This document shows positions 50,160 to 59,896 of a stretch of 64,000 nucleotides of DNA, one piece after another. Numbering within the stretch: position 1 is the stretch's first letter; every line of letters begins with the position of its first letter. The notes beneath the pieces were generated by a model. The model was not told the origin of the DNA, ran no database searches, and saw only the letters and a program-made list of their open reading frames with translations. Origin of the DNA: Marivita sp. (lineage in GTDB: Bacteria > Pseudomonadota > Alphaproteobacteria > Rhodobacterales > Rhodobacteraceae); assembly GCF_022763305.1 (NCBI RefSeq), contig NZ_JALEGT010000085.1, positions 1 to 64,000 of the forward strand, in the 5' to 3' direction. The translations under genes and the position numbers were made by a program.

Positions 50160-51062
50160 ATGTCGACCGGTCTGCCTTTTCCGAATGTCTCGCCAGAGCT
50201 GTTTTCCATCTCGATCCTGGGGATGGAGTTCGCTTTGCGCTGGTATGCGCTGGCCTATATCGCGGGTATCCTGATCGGCTGGCGCATTGCTGTCGCGGCT
50301 GTAAAGCGTCCTGCTCTGTGGGCGGGGACCGTCCCCCCAATGCGCCCCGAGCAGGTCGAGGAACTGCTCACCTGGGTGATCCTCGGTGTCATTCTGGGCG
50401 GACGGTTGGGGTTTGTGCTGTTTTACCAGCCGGCCTATTACCTGCAGAACCCAGCCGAAATTCTGGCCGTGTGGCAAGGCGGCATGTCCTTTCACGGAGG
50501 ACTGATCGGGGTGATCCTCGCCGCGCTGGTGTACTGCATCAAGGAGGGCCTCCCGCTGCGGCCCACTGCGGACATGATGGCCATGGCCACACCGCCGGGG
50601 CTGTTTCTGGGGCGCATCTCGAATTTCATCAATGCCGAGCTTTGGGGTCGGCCGACCGATCTGCCCTGGGGGGTGCAATTCCCCGGACAGGCCGCGCAGG
50701 CCTGTGGACAGGCACTTGGCGAGATTTGCGCGCGGCATCCGTCGCAGCTTTACGAGGCGTTACTGGAAGGTCTGCTTTTGGGTGCCGCGCTGCTTTGGCT
50801 GGCGTTCCGGCGCGGCGCGCTGAGAGCACCCGGTCGGATTGTTGGGCTTTTCATCGGCGGATACGGTCTGGCGCGGTTCCTCGTAGAGTTCGTGCGACAG
50901 CCTGATGCGCAATTCGTATCCGAGGGCAATCCGCTCGGGTTGGCGTGGCATGTGAGCGGGTATGGGCTGACCATGGGACAGCTTCTGTCCCTGCCGATGA
51001 TCGTGATCGGCCTCTATCTCTGGACAACCGCGCGGCAGAAGCTGGAAGACCGTCCCGCATGA
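50160..51062 (+). CDS. lgt: prolipoprotein diacylglyceryl transferase
   Basis: Transfers diacylglycerol from phosphatidylglycerol to the lipobox Cys of prolipoproteins. 300 residues, about seven helices. Essential regions are seen: [34 protein letters not shown], and the Lgt signature [32 protein letters not shown] and [11 protein letters not shown] follow. First gene of lgt-midA-pgeF. Confidence 0.95.
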   Translation: MSTGLPFPNVSPELFSISILGMEFALRWYALAYIAGILIGWRIAVAAVKRPALWAGTVPPMRPEQVEELLTWVILGVILGGRLGFVLFYQPAYYLQNPAEILAVWQGGMSFHGGLIGVILAALVYCIKEGLPLRPTADMMAMATPPGLFLGRISNFINAELWGRPTDLPWGVQFPGQAAQACGQALGEICARHPSQLYEALLEGLLLGAALLWLAFRRGALRAPGRIVGLFIGGYGLARFLVEFVRQPDAQFVSEGNPLGLAWHVSGYGLTMGQLLSLPMIVIGLYLWTTARQKLEDRPA

Positions 51063-52135
51063 CCGCTCTGGCCGATCTTCTGCGCAAACAGATCCGGTCG
51101 ACGGGGCCAATGACGCTGGCGCAATACATGGCCGCCTGCCTGCTGCATCCCGAACATGGATATTACACGACGCAGGATGCGCTTGGGGCGGATGGCGATT
51201 TCACCACCTCACCCGAAATCAGCCAGATGTTCGGAGAGCTGATCGGACTGTGCCTTGCGCAGGCGTGGATTGACCAAGGCGCACCGGAACGCTTTGCACT
51301 GGTCGAGCTCGGCCCGGGGCGGGGCACGCTGATCGCGGACGTGATGCGCGCCACGCTTCAGGTCCCCGGATTTCACGCGGCAGCCGAACTGCACCTGGTC
51401 GAGGCCTCCGAACGCATGCGAGGCAAGCAGGCGGCCGCCCTGCCCGCGGCCCGGCCGACCTGGCACGATACGGCCGAGACCCTGCCCGACGACATTCCGG
51501 TCTATGCCATCGCGAACGAGTTCTTCGACGCCCTCCCGATCCGCCAGTTCCAGCGCGATCCAAAGGGCTGGCGCGAGGTTATGGTGGGTCTTGCACAGGA
51601 CGGACGCCTTGAACGCGGTCTGAGCGATCCAGCCCCGATAGATGCCCTGAACCGGCGTCTTGATGACACAGAGCCGGGCGCGCTGATCGAGACCTGTGCG
51701 CATGGCACTGCCATCATCGACGCGCTGGCCCGGCGCATTGCCGGACAGGGTGGCATGGCGCTGATCATCGACTATGGCGGTTGGCACTCCGACGGAGACA
51801 CATTCCAGGCGGTGCGTGGACATCGCCCTGTCGATCCCTTCGCGGAACCGGGTCGCGCCGATCTCACTGCGCATGTGGATTTCGAAGCGCTGGCCCGCGC
51901 TGCGCTGATCGCCGGATGCGCCGCCACGCAACTCACCAATCAGGGCGTCTTCCTTGAGAGGCTTGGGATCACGCCCCGCGCACAAAGCCTTGCCAAGGGG
52001 CTTGCGGGCGATGCGCTGGACGCGCATGTGGCCGCACATCGGCGGTTGACCCATCCCGATGAAATGGGTTCCTTGTTCAAGGTGCTGGGTCTTTATCCCG
52101 GCACCGAATCGCCTCCGCCCGGACTGGATCCATGA
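51059..52135 (+). CDS. SAM-dependent methyltransferase, MidA/NDUFAF7 family
   Basis: A 358-residue class I methyltransferase of the COG1565 family. The N-terminus [20 protein letters not shown] and [20 protein letters not shown] is diagnostic; SAM-binding is at [28 protein letters not shown] is the conserved catalytic-loop region. The eukaryotic member NDUFAF7 methylates an Arg of complex I subunit NDUFS2; the bacterial target is not settled. ATGA overlaps join it to lgt and pgeF. Confidence 0.9.
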   Translation: MTALADLLRKQIRSTGPMTLAQYMAACLLHPEHGYYTTQDALGADGDFTTSPEISQMFGELIGLCLAQAWIDQGAPERFALVELGPGRGTLIADVMRATLQVPGFHAAAELHLVEASERMRGKQAAALPAARPTWHDTAETLPDDIPVYAIANEFFDALPIRQFQRDPKGWREVMVGLAQDGRLERGLSDPAPIDALNRRLDDTEPGALIETCAHGTAIIDALARRIAGQGGMALIIDYGGWHSDGDTFQAVRGHRPVDPFAEPGRADLTAHVDFEALARAALIAGCAATQLTNQGVFLERLGITPRAQSLAKGLAGDALDAHVAAHRRLTHPDEMGSLFKVLGLYPGTESPPPGLDP

Positions 52136-52887
52136 CGCTGGAAATCATAACGGCAGACAGCCTAGGCCCCATCCGCCACGGGTTCTTCACGCGGCGAGGC
52201 GGAGCATCATCCGGCGTTTTTTCAGGTCTGAATTGTGGGGCCGGATCATCGGATCAATCCGAGATCGTCGCGATCAACCGCGCCCGGGTGGCCGAGGCCA
52301 TGCAGGTTACCGGCGACCAGCTTGTCAGCGTGCATCAGGTACATTCCGCCAAGGTCGAAGTGGTGGACGGTCCTCTTGGGACGCCGAAGCCACAGGCGGA
52401 TGCGATGGTGACGAACACGCCGGGTGTGGCACTTGGGGTCCTGACTGCGGATTGCCAGCCGGTTCTATTTGCGGATCATGACGCCGGTGTCGTCGGTGCC
52501 GCCCATGCCGGTTGGCGCGGGGCACTGGATGGTGTTCTTGAAGCGACCGTGGACGCCATGATCGCGCTCGGGGCGCAGCGCGATACGATCACGGCCGTGA
52601 TCGGCCCCAGCATCAGCCAGCGCGCCTACGAGGTGGGTCCGGAATTCCTCGATGCCTTTCTGGCCGAAGATCCGCAATACGCGCGCTTCTTCGTCAATGG
52701 CGTGGAAGACAAGTTCCATTTCGATTTGCCGGGGTTCGGGCTGCACAAGTTGCGCAGCGCCGGGGTCGCCGCGGAATGGACACGGCATTGCACCTATTCC
52801 GACGCAGACCGTTTTTATTCGTACCGTCGCGCGACCCACGCCCGTGAGGCGGATTACGGCCGGCTCATCTCGGTCATTCGGCTCTGA
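52132..52887 (+). CDS. pgeF: peptidoglycan editing factor PgeF (YfiH/laccase-domain)
   Basis: A 251-residue multicopper-like (DUF152) protein. Conserved motifs: SVHQVHSAKV, ADCQPVLFAD, GAAHAGWRGAL and GPSISQRAYEVG, which supply the Cys/His metal site. In E. coli PgeF removes L-Ser wrongly placed in peptidoglycan precursors; some members were described as polyphenol oxidases. Follows midA with an ATGA overlap. Confidence 0.9.
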   Translation: MTLEIITADSLGPIRHGFFTRRGGASSGVFSGLNCGAGSSDQSEIVAINRARVAEAMQVTGDQLVSVHQVHSAKVEVVDGPLGTPKPQADAMVTNTPGVALGVLTADCQPVLFADHDAGVVGAAHAGWRGALDGVLEATVDAMIALGAQRDTITAVIGPSISQRAYEVGPEFLDAFLAEDPQYARFFVNGVEDKFHFDLPGFGLHKLRSAGVAAEWTRHCTYSDADRFYSYRRATHAREADYGRLISVIRL

Positions 52888-53024
52888 CGCACTGCCGCGC
52901 CTTTGGCGCGCTGCCCAAATCAATCACAGGAATACACCGGGATTGTCCACGTTTGGTCACAAACGCGCCCCATTGCGTGGGTTAATTGGCATCATCACAC
53001 ACAAAACACCCTTGGAGCAGTCCA

Positions 53025-53177
53025 ATGTCGCGCACTTCGAAATTCATCGCCTCTGTCGTTGCAACCTCGAAAGAGGACATGCCCGCACTGCCTTTCCAGC
53101 GCGGCGCGGCACGCAAGGCCATGTTTGCCCGGATCAAGGCGCGGGCCGCGGAAGAGGCTGCGCGCAAACGCGCCTGA
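53025..53177 (+). CDS. 50-residue basic small protein
   Basis: A small ORF, MSRTSKFIASVVATSKEDMP followed by 30 residues ending in an Ala/Arg/Lys-rich helix (ARIKARAAEEAARKRA). GGAG at 53013-53016 fits the start, and third positions are GC-rich as in neighbouring genes. It sits in the 528-base gap between pgeF and the Hint gene. Downstream 53178-53217 has a hairpin CCACAAT/ATTGTGG whose loop complements GTCTGG at 53178-53183. Function unknown. Confidence 0.6.
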   Translation: MSRTSKFIASVVATSKEDMPALPFQRGAARKAMFARIKARAAEEAARKRA

Positions 53178-53269
53178 GTCTGGTCCGCGACAAGGCATTG
53201 CCGCCACAATCCAGACCAATTGTGGCAAGGCTGTTCCCGCCCTCCTGACAATCCCCGATGATTTTCCAG

Positions 53270-53308
53270 ATTGGCCGCGATTTCGCGGCCAATTTTCGTT
53301 GTTTTTTG
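53270..53308 (+). terminator. intrinsic terminator after the small ORF
   Basis: A perfect 24-bp palindrome: ATTGGCCGCGA (53270-53280), TT, TCGCGGCCAAT (53283-53293), followed by TTTCGTTGTTTTTT. It lies 93 bases after the stop of the 50-residue ORF, supporting a plus-strand transcript through that region. Confidence 0.82.
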
Positions 53309-53415
53309 ACGAATCAAACACGGATCAGCCATCTTTTGCCTACCGAAATTGCACCGTCCTTCTGGTGTTGTTGGTGGGGGCCAACGCGGATGTGACCTCA
53401 TGTTAAAGGGTACAC

Positions 53416-54195
53416 ATGGCTCAGACCTCGACCGATCGCGCCGCGACGACTGACTTCAATGCCTATGCAGTTTCTACCGATAAAGTTGCCACGTTCGACG
53501 GGCAGCCTCGACGCGACACCCCTCTCACCCGCACCATCGAGGCTGCCGCCCTTCTCGCGGACCAGACCGTGTCCGAGTCCAGTTTTACCGTTCCGGCCTC
53601 GGCCACGTTCGAAGCCTGTGCATCCGCCTTTGCGCGGGGCACATTGATTTCGACGGTCATGGGGCCGGTCGCCGTAGAAGACCTGATCCCCGGTGATCTG
53701 GTCGAAACCCACCGGGGACCGCAGCCCGTAATGTGGATCGGCAGCACGCCGTATCTGCCGGACTTCGGCGGTGACACGACCTCTCTCACACATTTGCTCC
53801 GTTTGCCGGGCTACGGCATGGGCCAGGGTGATCTCCCCCTTGGTCCTGCCGCCCGGTTGGTGATCCGGCAGGATCGCTTTGCCGATCTTCTCAATTGTGA
53901 CGCGGTGCTGGCACCGGCCAGCGACTATGTCGATGGCGATCGCGTGCTGCGGATCACCCCGCCCGGGCCGGTGCAGCTCTATCATATCGCGCTGCGCCGC
54001 CACGGGATCATCCGTGCCAACGGTCATGAGCTCGAAAGCTATCATCCGGGGCGCGTGTCCGCCGCAGAGATCGGGACGTCTGTCCGTGCGATGCTGCAGT
54101 CGATGTTCCCGCATCTGGATGCGCTGGAATCGTTCGGTGATCTTGCCTTTCCGCGCACCACCCGCGAGGTTATCGAAACCTTGCGCGTCGCGTGA
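53416..54195 (+). CDS. Hint-domain protein with degenerate nucleophile site
   Basis: A 259-residue protein. After about 70 low-complexity residues comes a Hint-type core: FARGTLISTVMGPVAVEDLI, PGDLVETHRGPQPVMWIGS, and later YHIALRRHGIIRANGHELES with YHPG. In self-cleaving Hint domains a Cys or Ser stands directly before the F-x-x-GT; here it is Ala71 (SAFARGT), with the nearest Cys at 68. There is no N-terminal signal peptide visible. AAAGGG precedes ATG 53416. Function unknown; relatives occur in many copies in roseobacters beside RTX-like proteins (recalled). Confidence 0.75.
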   Translation: MAQTSTDRAATTDFNAYAVSTDKVATFDGQPRRDTPLTRTIEAAALLADQTVSESSFTVPASATFEACASAFARGTLISTVMGPVAVEDLIPGDLVETHRGPQPVMWIGSTPYLPDFGGDTTSLTHLLRLPGYGMGQGDLPLGPAARLVIRQDRFADLLNCDAVLAPASDYVDGDRVLRITPPGPVQLYHIALRRHGIIRANGHELESYHPGRVSAAEIGTSVRAMLQSMFPHLDALESFGDLAFPRTTREVIETLRVA

Positions 54196-54206
54196 TCAAA
54201 CCATGA

Positions 54207-54707
54207 TCAGGGCGCGTCACCAAGGCGCGCCTCGAGCACGTCGAACGGTACGCCCGGTTCATCCTTTGCACCCCGAATGACCAGCGAGGTCTTGACGCTG
54301 CCCACATTGGGCGATGTCAGAAGGCTTCCCGTCAGAAAGCTTTGGAACGTACTGAGATCGGGCGCCACGCATTTCAGGATGAAATCGACCTCGCCGTTCA
54401 GCATGTGGCATTCCCGGACTAGCGGCCAGCTGCGGCAACGGTCTTCGAAGGCACGCAGATCCGCTTCGGCCTGGCTTTGCAGACCAACCATGGCGAAGAC
54501 CTGAACTTCAAAGCCGAGCTCGCGCGGGTCAACATCCGCGTGGTATCCACGAATGAAGCCTTGCTCTTCGAGCGTACGGACACGGCGCAGGCAGGGCGGC
54601 GCCGAAATACCCACCCGGCGGGCCAGTTCCACATTGGTCATCCGCCCGTCAGCCTGAAGCTCTGCGAGGATTTTGCGATCGATGGGATCCAGACGATGTG
54701 ACGGCAT
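54207..54707 (-). CDS. Lrp/AsnC-family transcriptional regulator
   Basis: A 166-residue regulator. Helix-turn-helix: LDPIDRKILAELQADGRMTN then VELARRVGISAPPCLRRVRT; C-terminal RAM ligand domain: VQVFAMVGLQSQAEADLRAF, VRECHMLNGEVDFILKCVAP. The ligand should be an amino acid or similar. Divergent from trxB across a 205-base AT-rich region, an arrangement I recall in many Rhodobacterales, so it may control itself and trxB. Confidence 0.88.
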   Translation of the reverse strand: MPSHRLDPIDRKILAELQADGRMTNVELARRVGISAPPCLRRVRTLEEQGFIRGYHADVDPRELGFEVQVFAMVGLQSQAEADLRAFEDRCRSWPLVRECHMLNGEVDFILKCVAPDLSTFQSFLTGSLLTSPNVGSVKTSLVIRGAKDEPGVPFDVLEARLGDAP

Positions 54708-54729
54708 TCAAAGCACCCTTGCTGTTGCG

Positions 54730-54765
54730 GCAATATTATATCACCCCCAAGCCACACGCAATATT
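54730..54765. promoter_or_regulatory. repeated GCAATATT boxes between lrp-type gene and trxB
   Basis: GCAATATT occurs at 54730-54737 and 54758-54765, in the same orientation 28 bases apart, each followed by a T-rich stretch; a related GCAACAATC follows at 54779-54787. They sit 22-80 bases before the Lrp-type start in an AT-rich segment, as expected for cooperative Lrp binding. Confidence 0.45.
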
Positions 54766-54837
54766 GTTTCAACAACGCGCAACAATCTTAAACGATTGCA
54801 GACTGCCTTGTCTGCCTTGCATACCGGCCTGCATTGA

Positions 54838-55917
<1,080 letters not shown>

Positions 55918-55922
55918 AACGT

Positions 55923-55946
55923 CGCTCGGACAATTGCGTCCGAGCG
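55923..55946 (+). other. stable stem-loop after trxB
   Basis: CGCTCGGAC (55923-55931) and GTCCGAGCG (55938-55946) form nine perfect pairs around a six-base loop, six bases after the trxB stop. No T-run follows, so it is more likely an mRNA 3'-end stabiliser or a Rho-dependent boundary than a classic terminator. Confidence 0.55.
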
Positions 55947-56103
55947 TCCACTCTGATCTGACCGCGATTTTCGGTAATCTGTCGTCAAAACTGGCGCAAA
56001 TCCCGCACATCTTCCCGAATTGATGGGCTGCGTGGCCTTGTCACTGGACTTCTGTCCTGCTGCGGGCGTAACCAGCGCGCAAATTTGAATAGTGAGCAGA
56101 CAG

Positions 56104-57819
56104 ATGTATCCCCAGAACCTTGCCCCGATCCCGGAACTTTTTGTTTCCTATGACAGCGCGCAGAAGCTGAAAGTCGAAGCGGCTGAACTGGTCAGCCACG
56201 ACCTGACGCCGCGCCAGATCTGTGATCTGGAACTGCTGATGAACGGCGGTTTCAACCCGCTTAAAGGGTTCCTGAGTGAGGCGGATTACGACAGCGTCGT
56301 CGAAAAGATGCGTCTGGCAGACGGCACGCTTTGGCCGATGCCGATCACACTGGATGTGTCCGAGGCGTTTGCCGACAGTCTCGAGATCGGTCAGGACATC
56401 GCGCTGCGCGATCAGGAAGGCGTGATCCTTGGCACGATGACCGTGACCGACCGCTGGGTGCCCAACAAGGCGCGCGAGGCGGAAAAGGTGTTCGGGGCGG
56501 ATGACGACGCGCATCCGGCGGTGAACTACCTGCACAACACGGCGGGCAAGGTCTATCTGGGCGGTCCGGTCACGGGCATCCAGCAGCCGGTGCATTACGA
56601 TTTCCGGGCCCGCCGCGACACGCCGAACGAATTGCGCGCCTATTTCCGCAAGCTGGGTTGGCGCAAGGTCGTGGCCTTCCAGACCCGCAACCCGCTGCAC
56701 CGCGCGCATCAGGAACTGACCTTCCGCGCCGCGAAAGAGGCGCAGGCCAACCTGCTGATCCATCCGGTGGTTGGCATGACCAAGCCCGGCGACGTGGATC
56801 ACTTCACCCGCGTGCGCTGCTACGAGGCGGTGCTGGACAAGTATCCGCAATCCACCACCACGATGAGCCTTCTGAACCTCGCCATGCGCATGGCCGGCCC
56901 GCGCGAGGCGGTCTGGCATGGGCTGATCCGCAAGAACCACGGCTGCACGCATTTCATCGTCGGCCGCGATCACGCGGGCCCCGGCAAGAATTCGGCAGGA
57001 GAGGATTTCTACGGGCCCTATGACGCGCAGGATCTGTTCCGCGAGCATGAAGAGGAAATCGGCATCGAAATGGTCGATTTCAAACACATGGTCTACGTGC
57101 AGGAACGCGCCCAGTACGAACCGATGGACGAGATTGCCGACAAGGACAACGTGACCATCCTCAACATCTCGGGCACCGAACTGCGCCGCCGCCTGTCCGA
57201 AGGCCTGGACATCCCGGAATGGTTCAGCTTTCCCGAGGTGGTGGCCGAGCTTCGCAAAACCAAGCCGCCGCGCTCGCAACAAGGCTTTACGGTATTCTTC
57301 ACCGGCTTCTCGGGTTCCGGCAAGTCGACCATTGCCAACGCGTTGATGGTCAAGCTGATGGAGATGGGCGGGCGTCCGGTCACGCTCCTGGATGGCGATA
57401 TCGTCCGGAAGAACCTGTCCTCCGAACTGGGCTTTTCGAAGGAGCATCGCGACCTGAACATCCGCCGCATCGGGTATGTCGCCTCCGAAATCACCAAGAA
57501 CGGTGGCATTGCGATCTGTGCGCCGATTGCCCCCTACGCCACGACGCGCCGCGCTGTGAGGGAAGAGATCGAACAGTTTGGGGCGTTCATCGAAGTGCAT
57601 GTCGCCACGAGCCTCGAGGAATGTGAACGGCGCGACCGAAAGGGGCTCTACAAACTGGCGCGCGAAGGCAAGATCAAGGAATTCACCGGAATTTCCGATC
57701 CTTACGACGTGCCCGAGAACCCGGAACTGCGGGTCGAGACCGAGAATGTCGAGGTCGACAACTGTGCGCATCAGGTCATCCTCAAGCTGGAAAGCCTGGG
57801 TCTGATCGCCGGGCAGTAA
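56104..57819 (+). CDS. bifunctional sulfate adenylyltransferase / adenylylsulfate kinase
   Basis: Activates sulfate to APS and then to PAPS. 571 residues: an N-terminal PUA-like part, the ATP-sulfurylase core with QTRNPLHRAH (about residues 193-202) and GRDHAGPG (about 286), then an APS-kinase domain with P-loop GFSGSGKST (about 401-409), DGDIVRKNLS and ICAPIAPYA. ATP sulfurylase of this single-chain type fused to APS kinase is common in Rhodobacterales in place of CysDN/CysC. ATG 56104 is preferred over GTG 56092; ribosome sites are weak for both. Confidence 0.93.
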   Translation: MYPQNLAPIPELFVSYDSAQKLKVEAAELVSHDLTPRQICDLELLMNGGFNPLKGFLSEADYDSVVEKMRLADGTLWPMPITLDVSEAFADSLEIGQDIALRDQEGVILGTMTVTDRWVPNKAREAEKVFGADDDAHPAVNYLHNTAGKVYLGGPVTGIQQPVHYDFRARRDTPNELRAYFRKLGWRKVVAFQTRNPLHRAHQELTFRAAKEAQANLLIHPVVGMTKPGDVDHFTRVRCYEAVLDKYPQSTTTMSLLNLAMRMAGPREAVWHGLIRKNHGCTHFIVGRDHAGPGKNSAGEDFYGPYDAQDLFREHEEEIGIEMVDFKHMVYVQERAQYEPMDEIADKDNVTILNISGTELRRRLSEGLDIPEWFSFPEVVAELRKTKPPRSQQGFTVFFTGFSGSGKSTIANALMVKLMEMGGRPVTLLDGDIVRKNLSSELGFSKEHRDLNIRRIGYVASEITKNGGIAICAPIAPYATTRRAVREEIEQFGAFIEVHVATSLEECERRDRKGLYKLAREGKIKEFTGISDPYDVPENPELRVETENVEVDNCAHQVILKLESLGLIAGQ

Positions 57820-57826
57820 ACATCGC

Positions 57827-57860
57827 AAAAGGGTCGGGTCATTTCCCGGCCCTTTCCTTT
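57827..57860 (+). terminator. intrinsic terminator of the sulfate-activation gene
   Basis: AAAGGGTCGGG (57828-57838) pairs with CCCGGCCCTTT (57845-57855, one G-U pair) around a six-base loop and is followed by CCTTTTC. It lies eight bases after the stop. Confidence 0.8.
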
Positions 57861-57945
57861 TCGGCGCAGCCGCTGCGGGAACACCGTTGCGCATGGTCCC
57901 GCATCATGCCCAAATGATCCCGGATCTCGACAAGGGGCGTGCGCC

Positions 57946-58782
57946 ATGTTAAGAAGATTGCTGTTTGTTCTGACGCTGTGTGCGCCAAGCCTTGCCGCTG
58001 CTGACCGGTCCTGTGACACGAAGTTCCAGAAAGTCTGCATCGAAACCGTGCAAAATGACGGCGAAATCGCATTCTTTGCAGAGAACCGCTATCCGTTCCT
58101 CCCGGTCACGTTGGACATCACGCTGGACCTGAAGAACCTGGAACGCACCAAAGGCAGCGCCGGACCTTTCGTGCTGGACGGCAACGCGCGGGTGCCGCTT
58201 TTCACGTTGTCACAACGGCAGAATGGTGCCTGGTCCTATCGCTACAATTTCACGTGGAGCCGTGGTGATTTCACGGCCCGGCACGACGATCGGCAGACCT
58301 ATCGTTTGCCGTTTGCTCCGGGTCAGGCCTTTACCGTGGGCCAAAGCTGCAACGGCAGGTTCACCCATGTGGGCGCGCTGCGCTATTCGGTCGATTTCGA
58401 CATGCCTGAAGGCACACCGATCCACGCTGCTCGCGATGGGATTGTCGTCGATCTCAAAGAGGATTCACGAAGCGGTGGGGCGGGCGCTCAGTACAAGGAC
58501 TTGGGGAATTATGTCATTGTCGAGCATTCGGATCGAACACTCGCGCAGTATTTCCACCTGAGACAGGGTGGCGTGATCGTCGATTTGGGAGACCGCGTTC
58601 GGGCCGGCACGTTGATCGGATATTCGGGAAACACCGGTCAATCCACCGGACCCCATCTGCACTTTGATGTCATCCGGGGCCAGGTTGGCGTGACAAGCCA
58701 AACGCTGCCGTTCCGCTTTGCCACATCTTCTGGTCCGGTGAAATGCCCCGCGGTCGGCGCAAGATTGCGCGCGGGCAACTAG
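57946..58782 (+). CDS. secreted M23-family peptidase-like protein
   Basis: A 278-residue exported protein. Signal peptide MLRRLLFVLTLCAPSLAAA; then a beta-rich domain with Cys23/Cys31; then a LytM-like domain (about residues 135-245) with VDFDMPEGTPIHAARDGIVV, YVIVEHSD, and the second zinc motif GPHLHFD (His237, His239). The usual HxGxD of LytM reads RYSVD (146-150), so the first His is not at the standard place; His141 upstream may substitute, as in some cell-wall endopeptidase relatives. AAGGGG lies before ATG 57946. Confidence 0.82.
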   Translation: MLRRLLFVLTLCAPSLAAADRSCDTKFQKVCIETVQNDGEIAFFAENRYPFLPVTLDITLDLKNLERTKGSAGPFVLDGNARVPLFTLSQRQNGAWSYRYNFTWSRGDFTARHDDRQTYRLPFAPGQAFTVGQSCNGRFTHVGALRYSVDFDMPEGTPIHAARDGIVVDLKEDSRSGGAGAQYKDLGNYVIVEHSDRTLAQYFHLRQGGVIVDLGDRVRAGTLIGYSGNTGQSTGPHLHFDVIRGQVGVTSQTLPFRFATSSGPVKCPAVGARLRAGN

Positions 58783-58788
58783 ACGGGA

Positions 58789-59016
58789 TCAGTGCACCGT
58801 GACAGGCGCGAAATCATTCTGTCGCGCCAGCATGAACGCCAGCTTGCGGTCCTTGACCAGCGCAAGACGTTCCCCATCCGCGCGGTGCACGGCATAGATG
58901 GTTTTCTTGTCTCCCAGTTCGACGCGGACTTCGTCGGGCAGGTCTGCCACGGCAACCGGGCGCACGTAGACAAGGTTGGACTGATCTGCATCTTTGAAAT
59001 CGAACGGCGTATTCAT
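58789..59016 (-). CDS. DUF1150-family protein
   Basis: A 75-residue protein with the DUF1150 pattern: NLVYVRPVAVADLPDEVR, then YAVHRADGERLALVKDRKLA and FMLARQNDFAPVTVH. The family is alphaproteobacterial and nearly always follows an hsp20 gene, as here with a three-base gap. Function unknown; probably induced together with Hsp20. Confidence 0.88.
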   Translation of the reverse strand: MNTPFDFKDADQSNLVYVRPVAVADLPDEVRVELGDKKTIYAVHRADGERLALVKDRKLAFMLARQNDFAPVTVH

Positions 59017-59019
59017 GGT

Positions 59020-59433
59020 CTACCCCTTCCTGATCTGGATTGTCTGAACCACGGTCTCGGGACGCAACAGGGTCAGATCGACATGCAGCAGCCCGTTTTC
59101 CATGATCGCCTCTCCCACTTCGACACCGTCGGCGAGCACAAAGCTCCGCTGAAACTGCCGGGCCGCGATCCCGCGATGAAGGAAAACCCGGTCAGAGGCG
59201 TCGTCCTGCTGTCGGCCGCGGATCACAAGCTGTCTGTCCTCAACGGTGATGGCCAGATCTTGTTCCCGAAAACCTGCAACAGCGAGGGTGATCCTGTAGG
59301 ACCCCTCGGAAGTCTGTTCGATATTGAAGGGTGGGTATCCCTCGTTGCCGGATTTCGCGGTGCGTTCCAGCAGGCGCTCAAGCTGTTCGAACCCAAGCAG
59401 ATGGGGATAGGATCCCAAGGTCAGTTTCGTCAT
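59020..59433 (-). CDS. Hsp20-family small heat shock protein
   Basis: A 137-residue alpha-crystallin-type chaperone that holds unfolding proteins. The crystallin domain covers about residues 33-125: YPPFNIEQTSEGSYRITLAV, AGFREQDLAITVEDRQLVIR, and ENGLLHVDLTLLRPE; the C-terminal IQI replaces the I-x-I tail motif. ATG 59433 has AAAGGA upstream and begins MTKLTLGSYPHLLGFEQLER, the usual alphaproteobacterial IbpA start. Confidence 0.92.
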   Translation of the reverse strand: MTKLTLGSYPHLLGFEQLERLLERTAKSGNEGYPPFNIEQTSEGSYRITLAVAGFREQDLAITVEDRQLVIRGRQQDDASDRVFLHRGIAARQFQRSFVLADGVEVGEAIMENGLLHVDLTLLRPETVVQTIQIRKG

Positions 59434-59499
59434 CGACACGTCCTTTTGCGCAAGCGACTGTGTTGGTGCGGCCCCATTCTGGCGACCGGTCTGTTGGAA

Positions 59500-59528
59500 A
59501 TATGGGGAGGTAAAAGCCAAGACGCAAG
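59500..59528 (-). promoter_or_regulatory. sigma-32-type heat-shock promoter of hsp20
   Basis: On the minus strand CTTGCGT (59528-59522) and CCCCATAT (59507-59500) are separated by 14 bases. The sigma-32 consensus is CTTGAAA, 13-15 bases, CCCCATNT. Transcription would start near 59492, leaving a 5' leader of about 60 bases before ATG 59433. Confidence 0.75.
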
Positions 59529-59597
59529 GGCTTTGCGGAATCACGGATTGGCGCTATCTTCCGGGTCTCAGCCATTATCCGGGGACTGCGCAGCTTC

Positions 59598-59822
59598 ATG
59601 AATGCACCTACCGATCTGTCGATGAAAACAGACGACGTCCTCAAGGTCGAACTCGAGGTGTTCCGCCGCGAGCACCGCGATCTTGACGAAGCGATCCGGG
59701 CCCTGCAGCAGACCGGAACGGCGGATCAGCTGACGTTGCAGCGTCTCAAGAAGAAAAAGCTGATGCTGAAGGATCGGATTTCCCTGATCGAAGACCGGCT
59801 GCTTCCAGATATCATCGCCTGA
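59598..59822 (+). CDS. YdcH-family protein (DUF465)
   Basis: A 74-residue helical protein with the DUF465 features: LEVFRREHRDLDEAIRALQQ, LTLQRLKKKKLMLKDRISLI and EDRLLPDIIA. LKKKKLxLKD is the family core. It probably forms a coiled coil. Function unknown. Divergent from hsp20 and 74 bases before purE. Confidence 0.85.
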   Translation: MNAPTDLSMKTDDVLKVELEVFRREHRDLDEAIRALQQTGTADQLTLQRLKKKKLMLKDRISLIEDRLLPDIIA

Positions 59823-59896
59823 GGTTCGGCCCGAGTTGCCCCCCGATCCGATCTGGCTATAGTGCGCGCTCCGAACAGCTGTAGGGGCAAAGCGCC

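Noticed and set aside
53416-54195. Intein or hedgehog-type self-splicing element
   Set aside because: No flanking extein is visible on either side, the nucleophile position is Ala, and the protein ends shortly after the Hint core.
55918-56103. SAM-II or other riboswitch before the sulfate-activation gene
   Set aside because: I could not find the conserved SAM-II core or pseudoknot; only the trxB-proximal hairpin is clear.
56041-57894. A 617-codon open frame on the minus strand, opposite the sulfate-activation gene
   Set aside because: It is antisense to a gene with clear catalytic motifs, and its translation is rich in Arg, His, Ala and Gly with no domain I recognise. GC-rich third positions keep such frames open. 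The same holds for long antisense frames opposite glgA, glgX, malQ and pgm.
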